This document shows, in pieces, positions 1-7,768 of a DNA stretch of 11,318 nt. Every line of letters begins with the position of its first letter. Position 1 is the first letter of the stretch. The position numbers and the translations under genes are program-made. The notes below the pieces were generated by a model that saw nothing but the letters and a program-made list of their open reading frames with translations, was not told where the DNA came from and searched no databases. The DNA is from Bacteroidota bacterium (GTDB lineage Bacteria; Bacteroidota; Bacteroidia; Bacteroidales; VadinHA17), in contig DAOVQI010000061.1 in assembly GCA_030628785.1 (NCBI GenBank), forward strand, positions 1 through 11,318. The letters are read 5' to 3'.

Positions 1-89
1 CGGCTATAAGATTCCGGCCATTACGGCTCCTTAGGGACTAAGGGTCGTTAAACCCTGCACCCGTTAGACTTACTACATGCCCGGCACAC
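1..89 (-). mobile_element. Probable 5' end of a group II intron (partial, runs off left edge)
   Basis: Read on the minus strand from position 89 downwards, the sequence begins GTGTGCCGGGCATG and continues with a structured, GC-richer stretch (CTAACGGGTGCAGGG, then CCCTAAGGAGCCG). A GUGYG start is the hallmark of group II intron 5' ends, and the following pattern resembles the start of intron domain I as I remember it from bacterial introns. The composition also differs from the AT-rich surroundings. On this reading the 5' exon ends at position 90, eight bases after a stem-loop (98-114); bacterial class C introns are known to insert just downstream of terminator hairpins. The ribozyme body, the reverse transcriptase/maturase gene and domain V would all lie left of the window, so they cannot be seen. 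The alternative is another structured RNA. Confidence is moderate because only about 90 bases are available. Confidence 0.45.
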
Positions 90-97
90 CAATAATT

Positions 98-121
98 GAA
101 CCTCTCCGAGGTTCTTTTTTT
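98..121 (+). terminator. Intrinsic terminator hairpin, probably bidirectional
   Basis: GAACCTC (98-104), loop TCC, GAGGTTC (108-114) form a perfect 7-bp stem followed by seven T residues on the plus strand (115-121). On the minus strand the same hairpin is preceded by an A tract and followed by AATTATT, so it may also stop transcripts coming leftward from the symporter gene. If the left edge is a group II intron, this hairpin is its likely target-site landmark. Confidence 0.7.
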
Positions 122-534
122 CAAATCCACCTTCAAGAGTATTCTGTACCTGAAAGATTTGTAACGAAACATCGACCCCTGCGGGGTCGGATTATTGTAG
201 AATAAGGACGTATGATAGAATATCGGTCCAACTACCTAAGCTCATCAAGGAGAAATCGCTTCATGGATCGGAAAAGAAAAGCCCTGCTATTTTATCCGCT
301 AAATGAATAGATGCAGTCAGGGCACGAATTTGAGCAACATCAATCAGGACAAGTAACTTCGACAAAAAAACTCAACTCGTATTTAACAGGGTGAATCATT
401 TTATATTCATTATTTTTCTTTTTTGATTATGTACACAATTTTTACTATGCTTATCAAAATTATGCAAAAGAATGAGCCATAATATATTAATTCAATATGT
501 TAACTGCGATGTCTAAACGCCTGTACTTACAGAA
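122..534. other. 413-bp region without an intact gene
   Basis: No convincing open gene is present. The region holds a perfect 7-bp stem-loop (CGACCCC, loop TGC, GGGGTCG; 173-189), a longer interrupted stem at 281-323 (GCCCTG and CTATT pairing with AATAG and CAGGGC), and a possible degraded minus-strand coding remnant (261-399). From about 400 to 534 it is plain AT-rich sequence. A 33-codon plus-strand frame from about 211 to 312 is open, but it overlaps the minus-strand remnant and has no recognisable motif. This may be a decayed gene plus the 3' untranslated region of the symporter gene. Confidence 0.5.
261..399 (-). pseudogene. Possible frameshifted remnant of a small STAS/SpoIIAA-like gene
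   Basis: On the minus strand an ATG at 399 opens MIHPVKYELSFF. Around a run of seven T residues (364-370) the reading shifts to another frame that gives KLLVLIDVAQIRALTA and then ADKIAGLFFSDP, ending in TGA at 261-263. The pattern, a hydrophobic strand ending in a D/R-containing loop followed by a second hydrophobic segment ending in SDP, recalls small Bacteroidota SpoIIAA/STAS-like proteins, with the middle helix shortened and the C-terminus lost. The seen facts are only the two frames and the T run; the family assignment is a memory-based guess. It could equally be non-coding. Confidence 0.2.
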
Positions 535-2019
535 TTATTTGCTTATAATTAATGTATTCTTTTTGTCCTGGGAAGGTTTTCGAATATGTATGATGTAGAG
601 ACCCGAAAAAGTAATTAAACCATTTAAAATTAAAAGTTCGAACCCAAACTGGTACCCAAAGAGCCACTCCTCAGAAAAATAATTTAAAATAACACAAATG
701 ATGGGGGAAATGACTGCCACTATGGGTACCAATTTGTCCCTTACAGAAAACCTGGTAAACAAGCCAAAACTGTATAATCCCAGTAAAGGACCATAAGTAT
801 ATCCTGCAACAGTAAATAGTGCACTGATCACACTTTGGTTATTAATTACTTTAAAGATCAGTATTACCGCTAAAAGTACAAAGGAAATAAATACATGCAC
901 TTTCTTTCTTAGCCGTTTTAATTCCAATTCACTTTTTCCTTTAGAATTTAAAATATCCACGGTAAAGGAAGTAGTTAAAGCTGTCAGTGCCGAATCGGCA
1001 CTGGAATAAGCTGCTGCAACTAAACCCAAAATAAAAAAAACAGTTACCATCGAACCCAGGTATCCCTGGGTTGCAATGATTGGGAACAGATCATCAGATT
1101 GGGAAGGATAGGGTATTCCGTTTTTGGAAGCAAACAGAAACAACAATACACCCAAAGACATAAATAGCAGGTTTACAGGCACAAGTACAATACTGAACCA
1201 GTACATATTTTTCTTTGCTTCACGTATATTCTTACAGCTCAGGTTCTTTTGCATCATATCCTGGTCTAAACCGGTCATAACAATGGTAATAAATGCACCA
1301 CTGAAAAATTGCTTGAAAAAATATCTTTTATCATGCCAATCATCGAAGAAAAATGTTTTTGAAAAATCACTTTCAGCAATGATGTTTACCATACTCTTAA
1401 AATTCAGATCCAAACTATCGCTGATATAGTAAACGGTAAATCCAACCGCCAAAAGCATAAAAAGAGTTTGCATGCTGTCGGTCCAGATAATAGTTTTTAT
1501 TCCCCCCTTAAATGTATAAAGCCAAATGAGAAGAATTGTTATTGTAACGGTTGCCCAAAAAGGAACTTTCCATGCATCAAAAACTGTAATCTGTAAAACA
1601 TTGGCAACGAGGAAAAGCCGGAAAGAAGCGCCAATTATTCTCGACAGGAGAAAAAATGAAGCGCCGGTTTTATAGGACCAGAAGCCAAAACGAGATTCCA
1701 GATAAGTATAAATGGATGTTAGGTTTAACCGGTAATAAAGAGGCATCAGAATATTGGCAACCACAAAATAGCCAAGTAAGTATCCAAGTACCATTTGCAG
1801 GTATGAAAACTGGCTGTCGCCTATCCATCCCGGAACAGAAATAAACGTTACACCCGAAAGGGATGCTCCGATCATACCAAAAGAAACAATATACCAGGGC
1901 GATTTCCTGTTCCCAAGAAAAAAAGCAGCATTATCAGCTTTACGTCCCGTTATATAAGATATTCCTATGAGAACAACAAAATAGGAAAGGATGATAAAAG
2001 CAATAGTAGAAGAAGGCAT
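535..2019 (-). CDS. Sodium:solute symporter (SSS family)
   Basis: An integral inner-membrane protein of 494 residues, expected to import a small solute with Na+. The sequence is a series of hydrophobic segments typical of the 12-14-helix SSS fold (PutP/vSGLT type, LeuT-like). The first helix is followed by a conserved SxKSPWY-like loop and GASLSGVTFISVPGW (residues about 50-64), a stretch typical of a Bacteroidota SSS subgroup. The motif SSADSALTALTTS (339-351) matches the helix that supplies the Ser/Thr ligands of the Na2 sodium site. The substrate cannot be read from the sequence; sugar, sialic acid, amino acid or other organic acids all occur in the family. I place the start at the ATG at 2019, because the longer frame to 2088 begins with TTG and adds 23 residues that precede the usual SSS N-terminus. 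It is divergent from recR; no clear promoter was found on its strand. The C-terminal tail is short and basic. Confidence 0.93.
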   Translation of the reverse strand: MPSSTIAFIILSYFVVLIGISYITGRKADNAAFFLGNRKSPWYIVSFGMIGASLSGVTFISVPGWIGDSQFSYLQMVLGYLLGYFVVANILMPLYYRLNLTSIYTYLESRFGFWSYKTGASFFLLSRIIGASFRLFLVANVLQITVFDAWKVPFWATVTITILLIWLYTFKGGIKTIIWTDSMQTLFMLLAVGFTVYYISDSLDLNFKSMVNIIAESDFSKTFFFDDWHDKRYFFKQFFSGAFITIVMTGLDQDMMQKNLSCKNIREAKKNMYWFSIVLVPVNLLFMSLGVLLFLFASKNGIPYPSQSDDLFPIIATQGYLGSMVTVFFILGLVAAAYSSADSALTALTTSFTVDILNSKGKSELELKRLRKKVHVFISFVLLAVILIFKVINNQSVISALFTVAGYTYGPLLGLYSFGLFTRFSVRDKLVPIVAVISPIICVILNYFSEEWLFGYQFGFELLILNGLITFSGLYIIHIRKPSQDKKNTLIISK

Positions 2020-2082
2020 TTGAAAAATCTTAGTAGCACCATAAGAACATATCTTCGCAAAGTAATTAAAAAGGTTAATACT

Positions 2083-2109
2083 ATTCAAATGAGACTGCTA
2101 AATTTGAAT
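2083..2109. promoter_or_regulatory. Inverted repeat upstream of the symporter gene
   Basis: ATTCAAAT (2083-2090) and ATTTGAAT (2102-2109) are perfect inverted copies separated by 11 bp, roughly two helical turns centre to centre. It lies 64 bp upstream of the preferred symporter start, where an operator for a dimeric regulator could sit. AT-rich sequence makes chance occurrence possible. Confidence 0.25.
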
Positions 2110-2200
2110 GATTGTGGAATAAGGCTAAGGCTGGGGTATTGAATATTTAGGATTTTGTCGAAAAAATTTTCGTACCTTTTTTCAATCGCCCTTAAATATC

Positions 2201-2228
2201 GAATATTGAATTTTGAAATTGGAATTTA
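2201..2228 (+). repeat. Degenerate heptamer tandem repeat (GAATWTT-like)
   Basis: Four consecutive heptamers GAATATT, GAATTTT, GAAATTG and GAATTTA occur in the gap between the symporter gene and recR; a related TATTGAATATT lies at 2137-2147. Similar GAATATT-rich tracts occur in intergenic DNA of many Bacteroidota as I recall. The function is unknown. The rest of the 2110-2376 gap shows only the recR promoter candidate. Confidence 0.35.
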
Positions 2229-2313
2229 TTTGAGTTTTGGTATTTGTTTCTTTAGATTTAACAGGTGAAAATAATGTTGCAAGGATACGAAAAACTATTA
2301 TTCTTAAGAAATG

Positions 2314-2344
2314 TTGGTAATGCCTCTTAATGATCGTATTTTTG
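2314..2344 (+). promoter_or_regulatory. Bacteroidota-type promoter for recR
   Basis: TTG (2314-2316) is followed after exactly 20 bp by TATTTTTG (2337-2344), which fits the Bacteroidota primary sigma consensus (TTTG or TTG near -33 and TAnnTTTG near -7). The -7 element ends 32 bp before the recR start codon, a normal leader length. No competing match was found in the gap between this site and the gene. Confidence 0.6.
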
Positions 2345-2376
2345 AAAGGAATAATTATGATATATGTGTTTAAAAA

Positions 2377-3003
2377 ATGAGCATGCAAAATTATCCATCA
2401 AGGTTATTGGAGGATGCGGTTAATGAATTTGCCAAATTACCCGGAATAGGACGAAAAACGGCACTCCGGCTTGTTCTATATTTATTGAAACAGGATACTG
2501 AGGAAGTAAATCACTTTGGCAAGACAATGATAAAATTGAGAAATGAAATAAAATATTGCACGAGTTGTAATAACATTTCCGATACCGAAGTATGTAATAT
2601 TTGTGCGGATAATTCAAGGGATCATTCCATAATATGTATTGTGGAAAATATTCAGGATGTATTATCCATTGAAAATACTCAGCAATACAATGGTATTTAT
2701 CATGTCCTGGGTGGAATTATTTCGCCAATGGACGGCATCGGTCCGGGAGAATTAAAATTGGACACCCTCGAAGAAAAAATTTCAAAAGCTGAGGTAAAAG
2801 AAATTATTTTCGCTCTTAGTACAACCATGGAAGGAGATACCACTAATTTTTACATCTATAAAAAGTTTAAAATGTATCCCATAAAAATATCAACAATCGC
2901 CCGTGGTGTATCAATTGGCGACGAACTTGAATATGCAGATGAAATCACGCTTGGGAGATCAATTATGAACCGGACTCCCTTTGAAACAACTCTCGCTAAA
3001 TAA
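2377..3003 (+). CDS. recR: Recombination mediator protein RecR
   Basis: RecR acts in the cytoplasm in the RecF(O)R pathway, helping load RecA on SSB-coated single-stranded gaps during recombinational repair. The 208 residues match the family length. In order: a helix-hairpin-helix with LPGIGRKTALRL (about 22-33), a C4 zinc finger CTSC...CNIC (about 57-72), a Toprim domain starting at IICIVENIQDVLSIE and including YHVLGGIISPMDGIGP, and the C-terminal ARGVSIGDELEYADEITLGRSI segment typical of the family. The start ATG at 2377 is followed by a second ATG two codons on (2383), which aligns better with common RecR N-termini; either is possible. It has its own promoter candidate upstream and ends one base before the next gene, so the two are very likely cotranscribed. 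No anomalies were seen. Confidence 0.97.
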   Translation: MSMQNYPSRLLEDAVNEFAKLPGIGRKTALRLVLYLLKQDTEEVNHFGKTMIKLRNEIKYCTSCNNISDTEVCNICADNSRDHSIICIVENIQDVLSIENTQQYNGIYHVLGGIISPMDGIGPGELKLDTLEEKISKAEVKEIIFALSTTMEGDTTNFYIYKKFKMYPIKISTIARGVSIGDELEYADEITLGRSIMNRTPFETTLAK

Positions 3004-3004
3004 C

Positions 3005-4963
3005 ATGAAACTTTCCGTTATCATTGTTAATTATAATGTGAAATATTTTTTAGAGCAAAACCTCTATTCGGTTCAAAAGGCTTTGAAAAATATCAAAAGC
3101 GAAATTTTTGTTGTAGATAACCACTCGGTTGATGGATCAAACAAAATGGTAAAGGAAAAGTTTCCTGAGGTTATTTTAATCGAAAACAAAAAAAACACAG
3201 GGTTTTCTTATGCAAATAATCAAGCCATCAGACTGGCAAAAGGGGAATATATTCTTCTGCTTAACCCGGATACTCTTGTTGAAGAAACTACTTTTGAAAA
3301 ATGCATAAATTTCATGGACATAACCCCTGCCGCTGGCGGATTAGGTGTGAAACTGATTGACGGTAAGGGAAATTTCCTTCCTGAATCGAAACGTGCATTG
3401 CCCACTCCGGGTGTGGCTTTCTTTAAAATATTCGGCCTTTCGAAAATGTTTCCAAAATCACGCTTGTTTGGCAAGTATAACCTGGGATATATCAATAAAG
3501 ATGAAATTCATAAAATTGAAATCCTTCCCGGTGCTTTTATGTTTCTGCGGAAAAAAGCCATTGATGAAGTGGGATTATTGGACGAGGATTTTTTTATGTA
3601 TGGAGAAGATATTGATCTGTCCTATCGTTTAATTAAAGCCGGATACGAAAATTTTTATTACCCCGAGACAACAATTATCCACTATAAAGGACAAAGCACT
3701 AAAAAAAGCAGTTTAAATTATGTTGTGCAGTTTTATAAGGCAATGATAATTTTTGCCAAAAAACATTTTTCAAATAAAAACGCAACAATTCTAAATAGTT
3801 TAATACATGTTGCAATCTATTTTCGGGCAGCATTAACTCTTCTTAAACGCTTTTTTAAACAATCGTTTTTGCCTGTAAGCGATGCTTTTTTTATTTATCT
3901 TGGGTTTTATATCATAACACCTTTTTGGGCAAGTTACAGATTTTCACCTGGCAGCAACTACCCCGGAGAATTTTTACTTCTTGCCGTACCGTTTTATATC
4001 CTAATTTGGTTATTCAGCATTCTTATAACAGGTGGATATGAAAAACCTGTCAAACTTTTCAAATTGCTCAAAGGTGTACTTTGGGGTACAGTTATTATCC
4101 TGATTATTTATGCTCTGTTACCATTACATTTACGCTTTTCAAGAGCATTAATCCTGATCGGTGCTTTTTGGACAGGCATTTCACTTTTTACGTTCCGCAT
4201 TCTCCTTAATTTGTTAAATATTAATGCATTTCAGTTTAAAAATAAATACGGAAGAAGAATTGTCATTGTTGGAGAAGAAGAAGAATCACAAAGGGTTAAA
4301 TTGCTTCTGGAAAAGACCAAAACAAATCCTGACATTATTGGTTTTGTAAATCCCCTGAACCACAATCAATCAAATTACTACTTAGGTAATTTGGAGCAAG
4401 TTGAAGAAATTATTACAATTAATAACATCAATGAGATTATTTTTTGTGCAAATGACGTCCCTTCCAACATCATAATAAGATCGTTGATGAAACTTACACA
4501 TCTGGATACTGCTGTTAAAATTGCTCCTCCGGAGAGTCTGTCTATAATCGGCAGTAATACAGTTGACCTGGTTGGTGACCTGTATCTTATTGAGTTAAAT
4601 TCTGTTTCGAAAAAGATAAACAAAAGGAATAAACGTATATTAGATCTTTTATGCACTTGCTGCTTCCTTGTTCTAATCCCTGTACTGATTTTCTTTGTAA
4701 AAAACAAAAAAGGGTTTTTCAGGAATCTATTCCTGATTACGATTGGAAGGAAATCCCTGGTAGGATATTACAAATCCGTTGAAATAACTACTGCAAATCT
4801 TCCCCCTTTGAAAAAAGGAATATTAACACCCCTTGAAGGGAAAAACAGGGAAGGATTAAGTAAAGAAACCATTGAAGGCCTTAACTTTATATATGCCAAA
4901 GATTATAAAACAGCAAATGACATCCACTTAATTTTGAAAGGTCTGAAAAACATTGGTAATTAG
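3005..4963 (+). CDS. Membrane glycosyltransferase: GT2 fused to a degenerate sugar-phosphate transferase-like region
   Basis: A 652-residue fusion. Residues 1 to about 235 are a GT-A, family 2 glycosyltransferase of the rhamnosyltransferase/WbbL type: SVIIVNYN at the start, VVDN with D38, LNPDT with D89 (metal/nucleotide site), and YGEDIDLSYR (199-208) with the conserved ED pair. About 290-403 carries several membrane helices. Residues 416-535 form a Rossmann-like domain (GRRIVIVG at 416-423), the arrangement found N-terminal to the catalytic part of WbaP/CpsE-type polyprenyl-phosphate sugar transferases. A KRILDLL segment (543-549) opens a further helix, and SLVGYY (584-589) plus LPPLKKGILTP align with the SLVGPRP and PGITG end of that enzyme class. 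The middle part, with the KFRTM and Asp-Glu catalytic motifs, is missing. The GT2 half is probably active; the rest may anchor or position it for envelope polysaccharide synthesis. The ATG at 3005 is preferred over a TTG 24 bp upstream inside recR. Confidence 0.9.
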   Translation: MKLSVIIVNYNVKYFLEQNLYSVQKALKNIKSEIFVVDNHSVDGSNKMVKEKFPEVILIENKKNTGFSYANNQAIRLAKGEYILLLNPDTLVEETTFEKCINFMDITPAAGGLGVKLIDGKGNFLPESKRALPTPGVAFFKIFGLSKMFPKSRLFGKYNLGYINKDEIHKIEILPGAFMFLRKKAIDEVGLLDEDFFMYGEDIDLSYRLIKAGYENFYYPETTIIHYKGQSTKKSSLNYVVQFYKAMIIFAKKHFSNKNATILNSLIHVAIYFRAALTLLKRFFKQSFLPVSDAFFIYLGFYIITPFWASYRFSPGSNYPGEFLLLAVPFYILIWLFSILITGGYEKPVKLFKLLKGVLWGTVIILIIYALLPLHLRFSRALILIGAFWTGISLFTFRILLNLLNINAFQFKNKYGRRIVIVGEEEESQRVKLLLEKTKTNPDIIGFVNPLNHNQSNYYLGNLEQVEEIITINNINEIIFCANDVPSNIIIRSLMKLTHLDTAVKIAPPESLSIIGSNTVDLVGDLYLIELNSVSKKINKRNKRILDLLCTCCFLVLIPVLIFFVKNKKGFFRNLFLITIGRKSLVGYYKSVEITTANLPPLKKGILTPLEGKNREGLSKETIEGLNFIYAKDYKTANDIHLILKGLKNIGN

Positions 4964-5102
4964 TGTCTATCCATAAAGTAATTGTTTTAAGCAACACGAG
5001 ATAAAATAAAAAAAATGAATACCTTGCAAATCGTGTAATTTAGCCTTTTTATCAATAGATTAAGCGAATTGATCATTTTTCATTTCAAATCTCATAAATT
5101 TA

Positions 5103-5121
5103 TTCTTAAATTCGTAAAAAT
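5103..5121 (+). promoter_or_regulatory. Promoter-like element of the first PorE-like gene
   Basis: TTCTTAAATTCGTAAAAAT lies 16 bp before the start codon. It contains TAAATTCG (5107-5114), one base from the Bacteroidota TAnnTTTG -7 element. The same block recurs upstream of the second paralogue (7847-7865) with 17 of 19 bases identical, which supports a conserved function. No clear -33 element is visible. Confidence 0.5.
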
Positions 5122-5136
5122 GATTATGTTTATCAT

Positions 5137-7680
5137 ATGAAAAAGTCCCTGCTTACACTAATTACTTTTTTTCTTATTTCATCCACTATTCTTCTTTCTC
5201 AGGTTGGTCAGGAAGTATACGATTATTCAACGAAGGAAGGAAGGAAAAATGCATTCATTGGGGCTGAGGCATACGTTTTGTTTGAAGAATATAATGAAGC
5301 TCTTCCCAATTACCAGTCCTTAATTAAAATTGACTCAACAAACGATAACTACAACTACCGTATTGGATTGTGTTATCTGAATACTCCCGGACAAAAAGAC
5401 AAGGCGATCGAATACCTGAAAAAAGCTGTCAGGAATATAAACCCTAAATATAAGGAGGGTCGGTTTAAAGAAAACCAAGCCCCTGCTGATGCCTATTTTT
5501 ACCTGGGCCATGCCTACAGGGTAACCAACCAACTGGATTCTGCCCTGGCCGCATACCAAAAATTTATTGAAATCCTCAATCCGAAAGTTTATGATAAATT
5601 AATTGTTGAGGAACAAATGCAGGCTTGCCGGAATGCAACAAAACTCCAGGAAAAACCACTGTTCGTCGAATATGAAAACCTTGGACCAATAATTAATTCC
5701 AGATTCCCTGATATCAACCCTGTTGTCTCCGGCGACCAGAAAACCATTGTATTTGTTCAGTCTCAACAGTTTGGAGATTTTGTATTTTATTCAAAATATA
5801 TAGATGAAGAATGGTCACCTCCCTATAATATGGCTTTTGATCTGGGAGCCCAGGATATTTATTCTTCCAGTTTATCATACGATGGTACCACACTCTATTT
5901 ATACAGGCTTGATAATTATGACGGGAATATTTATGTAAGCCGGTTTTCAGACAATAGATGGTCAACAGCAGAAAAACTGAATGATAACATCAATACCAAA
6001 TTCTGGGAATCACATGCCAGCATCTCAAGTGATGGCCAATCCCTGTTTTTCACCAGTAACCGGAAAGGTGGATACGAAGGATTGGATATTTATAGATCAG
6101 AAAAAGACACCACAGGAGATTGGGGGCCTGCAATTAACCTTGGCCCTAAAATTAACACTCCCTATAATGAAGAATCTCCATATATTTCAGAAGACGGAAA
6201 AACCCTTTATTTCAGTTCTTACGGCCATTACAATATGGGAGGATACGATATCTTCTATTCTAACCTCCTTGAAAATAATGAATGGTCGGCTCCGTTAAAT
6301 ATGGGTTACCCGATTAATACACCGGATGATGATGTGTTCTACGTTCCGGTTGAGGAAGGCTTTTACGCTTTTTACTCCAAATTTCCCGAAGAAGGATATG
6401 GAGAAAGGGATATTTTCCGGCTTGAAATTTTCTCCGATGAACACCCGAGAAAATTCCTCGTCCAGGGTATTATTTCACAAAAAGAATTAGATTATAAAAT
6501 CGATTCAACCTTCATAATCACCATCCTGAAAGCAATTGAACATGATACTGTGACTGTTATTCAGCCGGATGTAGCAACCGGCGAATATGAGGTTGAGTTG
6601 ATAAAGGGTGATTATGAAATGATCATTGAAGGCGAAGGGTTTAAACCAAAATCAGAATTCGTTTCACTTGTTTATGATCAAAAGGAATCAAAAATATCAC
6701 TCCCAAAAACGGAATTGGTTTTAAAAGACATTATTGCAGAATTTGAAATTGGAGACAGCATTTATACTGTTGACAATAATGATACTGTGAAAATGGAACT
6801 TTCCGTTGAAAAAAATTCGAAACTCACTGTTAATGCCTTTTTAGATACATCATTGATAAATTCTGATGAGTTTGAAGTTAAAAGAAAAAAATTCACCTAT
6901 AAATATACACCGGTAAAAGGGGAAAATATCCTGAAACTAAAACTGGTGGATAAATTCGGAAATATTAATGAAAAAGAAATTCTGGTTGATTATACCCCAA
7001 AACCTGTTATTAAACCATTGGTGGCAATTTCTCAAGTAAAACCTGATATTGCCGTTAAAGTCCAACCTGAATCTATTTCAAGGGAAAAGCCTGAAGTTGA
7101 AGCAAAACCGGATAAGAATCTTGAGGGCTTTTATAATAACCTGAAAACACATGCTGATGGCGAAATGAAAGCCGCCCTCGAAAATATGAACCTTGAAAAA
7201 ACAGGGATACTAACCTCAAAAGAACTGGTTGATTTTTTGAAAGACCAAGCAGAAGAATATAATTATAATGAAGAGGATATTGATTCTCTTGTAACCATCA
7301 CCGCCACCAGGGGGGATATGACTCTTGAGGAATTTTTGAATTGTATGATTGAAGAGTCTGAAGGAAACCTTAAAACAACGCTTGAAAACCTGGATATTAA
7401 AACTCAAAATATTACCTCAAATGACCAATTGGTAGAATATTTGCTAACCAACGCTGAAAAAGGAGGTTACGATGAGCAAGGAGTCTATATAACGGTTGGA
7501 GAAATAGCTGCTATTATGGCTTCTCTGGTTGAGTTGACCCTCGAAAGACCCGAAACCATTCCAACAGATGACCTGAAAGAAAAACCCAGGGGAAGATGGA
7601 TCATTTGGGTGATTTTGCCTGTGACAATTCTTATATTTATCTTAATAATTCTGAAAAGACAAAAAAAGAATAAGGATTAA
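5137..7680 (+). CDS. PorE-like TPR/PD40 protein lacking OmpA, with C-terminal membrane anchor
   Basis: An 847-residue exported protein. Residues 1 to about 21 are a signal peptide without a lipobox cysteine. TPR-like helices follow (about 43-145), including YRIGLCYLNTPGQKDKAIEYLKKA. A PD40/WD40-like propeller spans about 177-430 with repeats such as SSDGQSLFFTSNRKGGYEGLDIY (from about 297) and SEDGKTLYFSS. A carboxypeptidase-regulatory-like beta domain (438-527) and another beta-rich domain (528-620) come next, then a Pro/Lys/Glu linker (622-660). Two related helical repeats begin at F665 and F733. The C-terminus is a transmembrane helix (about 821-839) with a basic tail KRQKKNKD. The N-terminal half matches the next two genes and PorE of the type IX secretion system. 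The OmpA domain of that family is absent. With a signal peptide and a C-terminal basic stop-transfer, the bulk should face the periplasm from the inner membrane (inference). The ATG context CATATGAAA is shared by all three copies. Confidence 0.87.
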   Translation: MKKSLLTLITFFLISSTILLSQVGQEVYDYSTKEGRKNAFIGAEAYVLFEEYNEALPNYQSLIKIDSTNDNYNYRIGLCYLNTPGQKDKAIEYLKKAVRNINPKYKEGRFKENQAPADAYFYLGHAYRVTNQLDSALAAYQKFIEILNPKVYDKLIVEEQMQACRNATKLQEKPLFVEYENLGPIINSRFPDINPVVSGDQKTIVFVQSQQFGDFVFYSKYIDEEWSPPYNMAFDLGAQDIYSSSLSYDGTTLYLYRLDNYDGNIYVSRFSDNRWSTAEKLNDNINTKFWESHASISSDGQSLFFTSNRKGGYEGLDIYRSEKDTTGDWGPAINLGPKINTPYNEESPYISEDGKTLYFSSYGHYNMGGYDIFYSNLLENNEWSAPLNMGYPINTPDDDVFYVPVEEGFYAFYSKFPEEGYGERDIFRLEIFSDEHPRKFLVQGIISQKELDYKIDSTFIITILKAIEHDTVTVIQPDVATGEYEVELIKGDYEMIIEGEGFKPKSEFVSLVYDQKESKISLPKTELVLKDIIAEFEIGDSIYTVDNNDTVKMELSVEKNSKLTVNAFLDTSLINSDEFEVKRKKFTYKYTPVKGENILKLKLVDKFGNINEKEILVDYTPKPVIKPLVAISQVKPDIAVKVQPESISREKPEVEAKPDKNLEGFYNNLKTHADGEMKAALENMNLEKTGILTSKELVDFLKDQAEEYNYNEEDIDSLVTITATRGDMTLEEFLNCMIEESEGNLKTTLENLDIKTQNITSNDQLVEYLLTNAEKGGYDEQGVYITVGEIAAIMASLVELTLERPETIPTDDLKEKPRGRWIIWVILPVTILIFILIILKRQKKNKD

Positions 7681-7768
7681 TCCATCTGGACAAAAGCACT
7701 ATATGAAGCTGTCCGAAATAACTTCTTTTGTATTCCTGATTTTCGCCGTTTCCCTGCACGATTATTCC

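Noticed and set aside
1..97. tmRNA or RNase P RNA 3' end on the plus strand
   Set aside because: No tRNA-like T arm with GTTCGANTC and no RNase P conserved segments could be found; the CACACCA match is too short to count.
173..189. CGACCCC/GGGGTCG hairpin as a terminator
   Set aside because: It is followed by GATTATTGT rather than a T run and does not follow a gene on the plus strand; kept only as a stem-loop in the region entry.
1124..1844. Plus-strand frames inside the symporter gene
   Set aside because: They are opposite-strand shadows of a well-supported membrane protein gene and show no domain features.
2020..2088. N-terminal extension of the symporter to a TTG at 2088
   Set aside because: The added 23 residues precede the usual family N-terminus and the start is TTG, whereas ATG at 2019 gives the normal beginning of the first helix.
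2099..2106. TAAATTTG as a plus-strand promoter for recR
   Set aside because: It lies about 270 bp upstream with no TTG at the right spacing; the pair at 2314-2344 fits far better.
2182..2388. Minus-strand 68-codon frame between symporter gene and recR
   Set aside because: It overlaps the recR promoter and start, has low-complexity AT-driven composition and matches nothing known to me.
2981..3004. Upstream TTG start of the glycosyltransferase overlapping recR
   Set aside because: The GT2 fold begins directly after the ATG at 3005, and the eight extra residues have no family counterpart.
4998..5038. CACGA/TCGTG inverted repeat after the glycosyltransferase as a terminator
   Set aside because: The 5-bp arms are more than 25 bp apart with no T tract, so chance is the simplest explanation.
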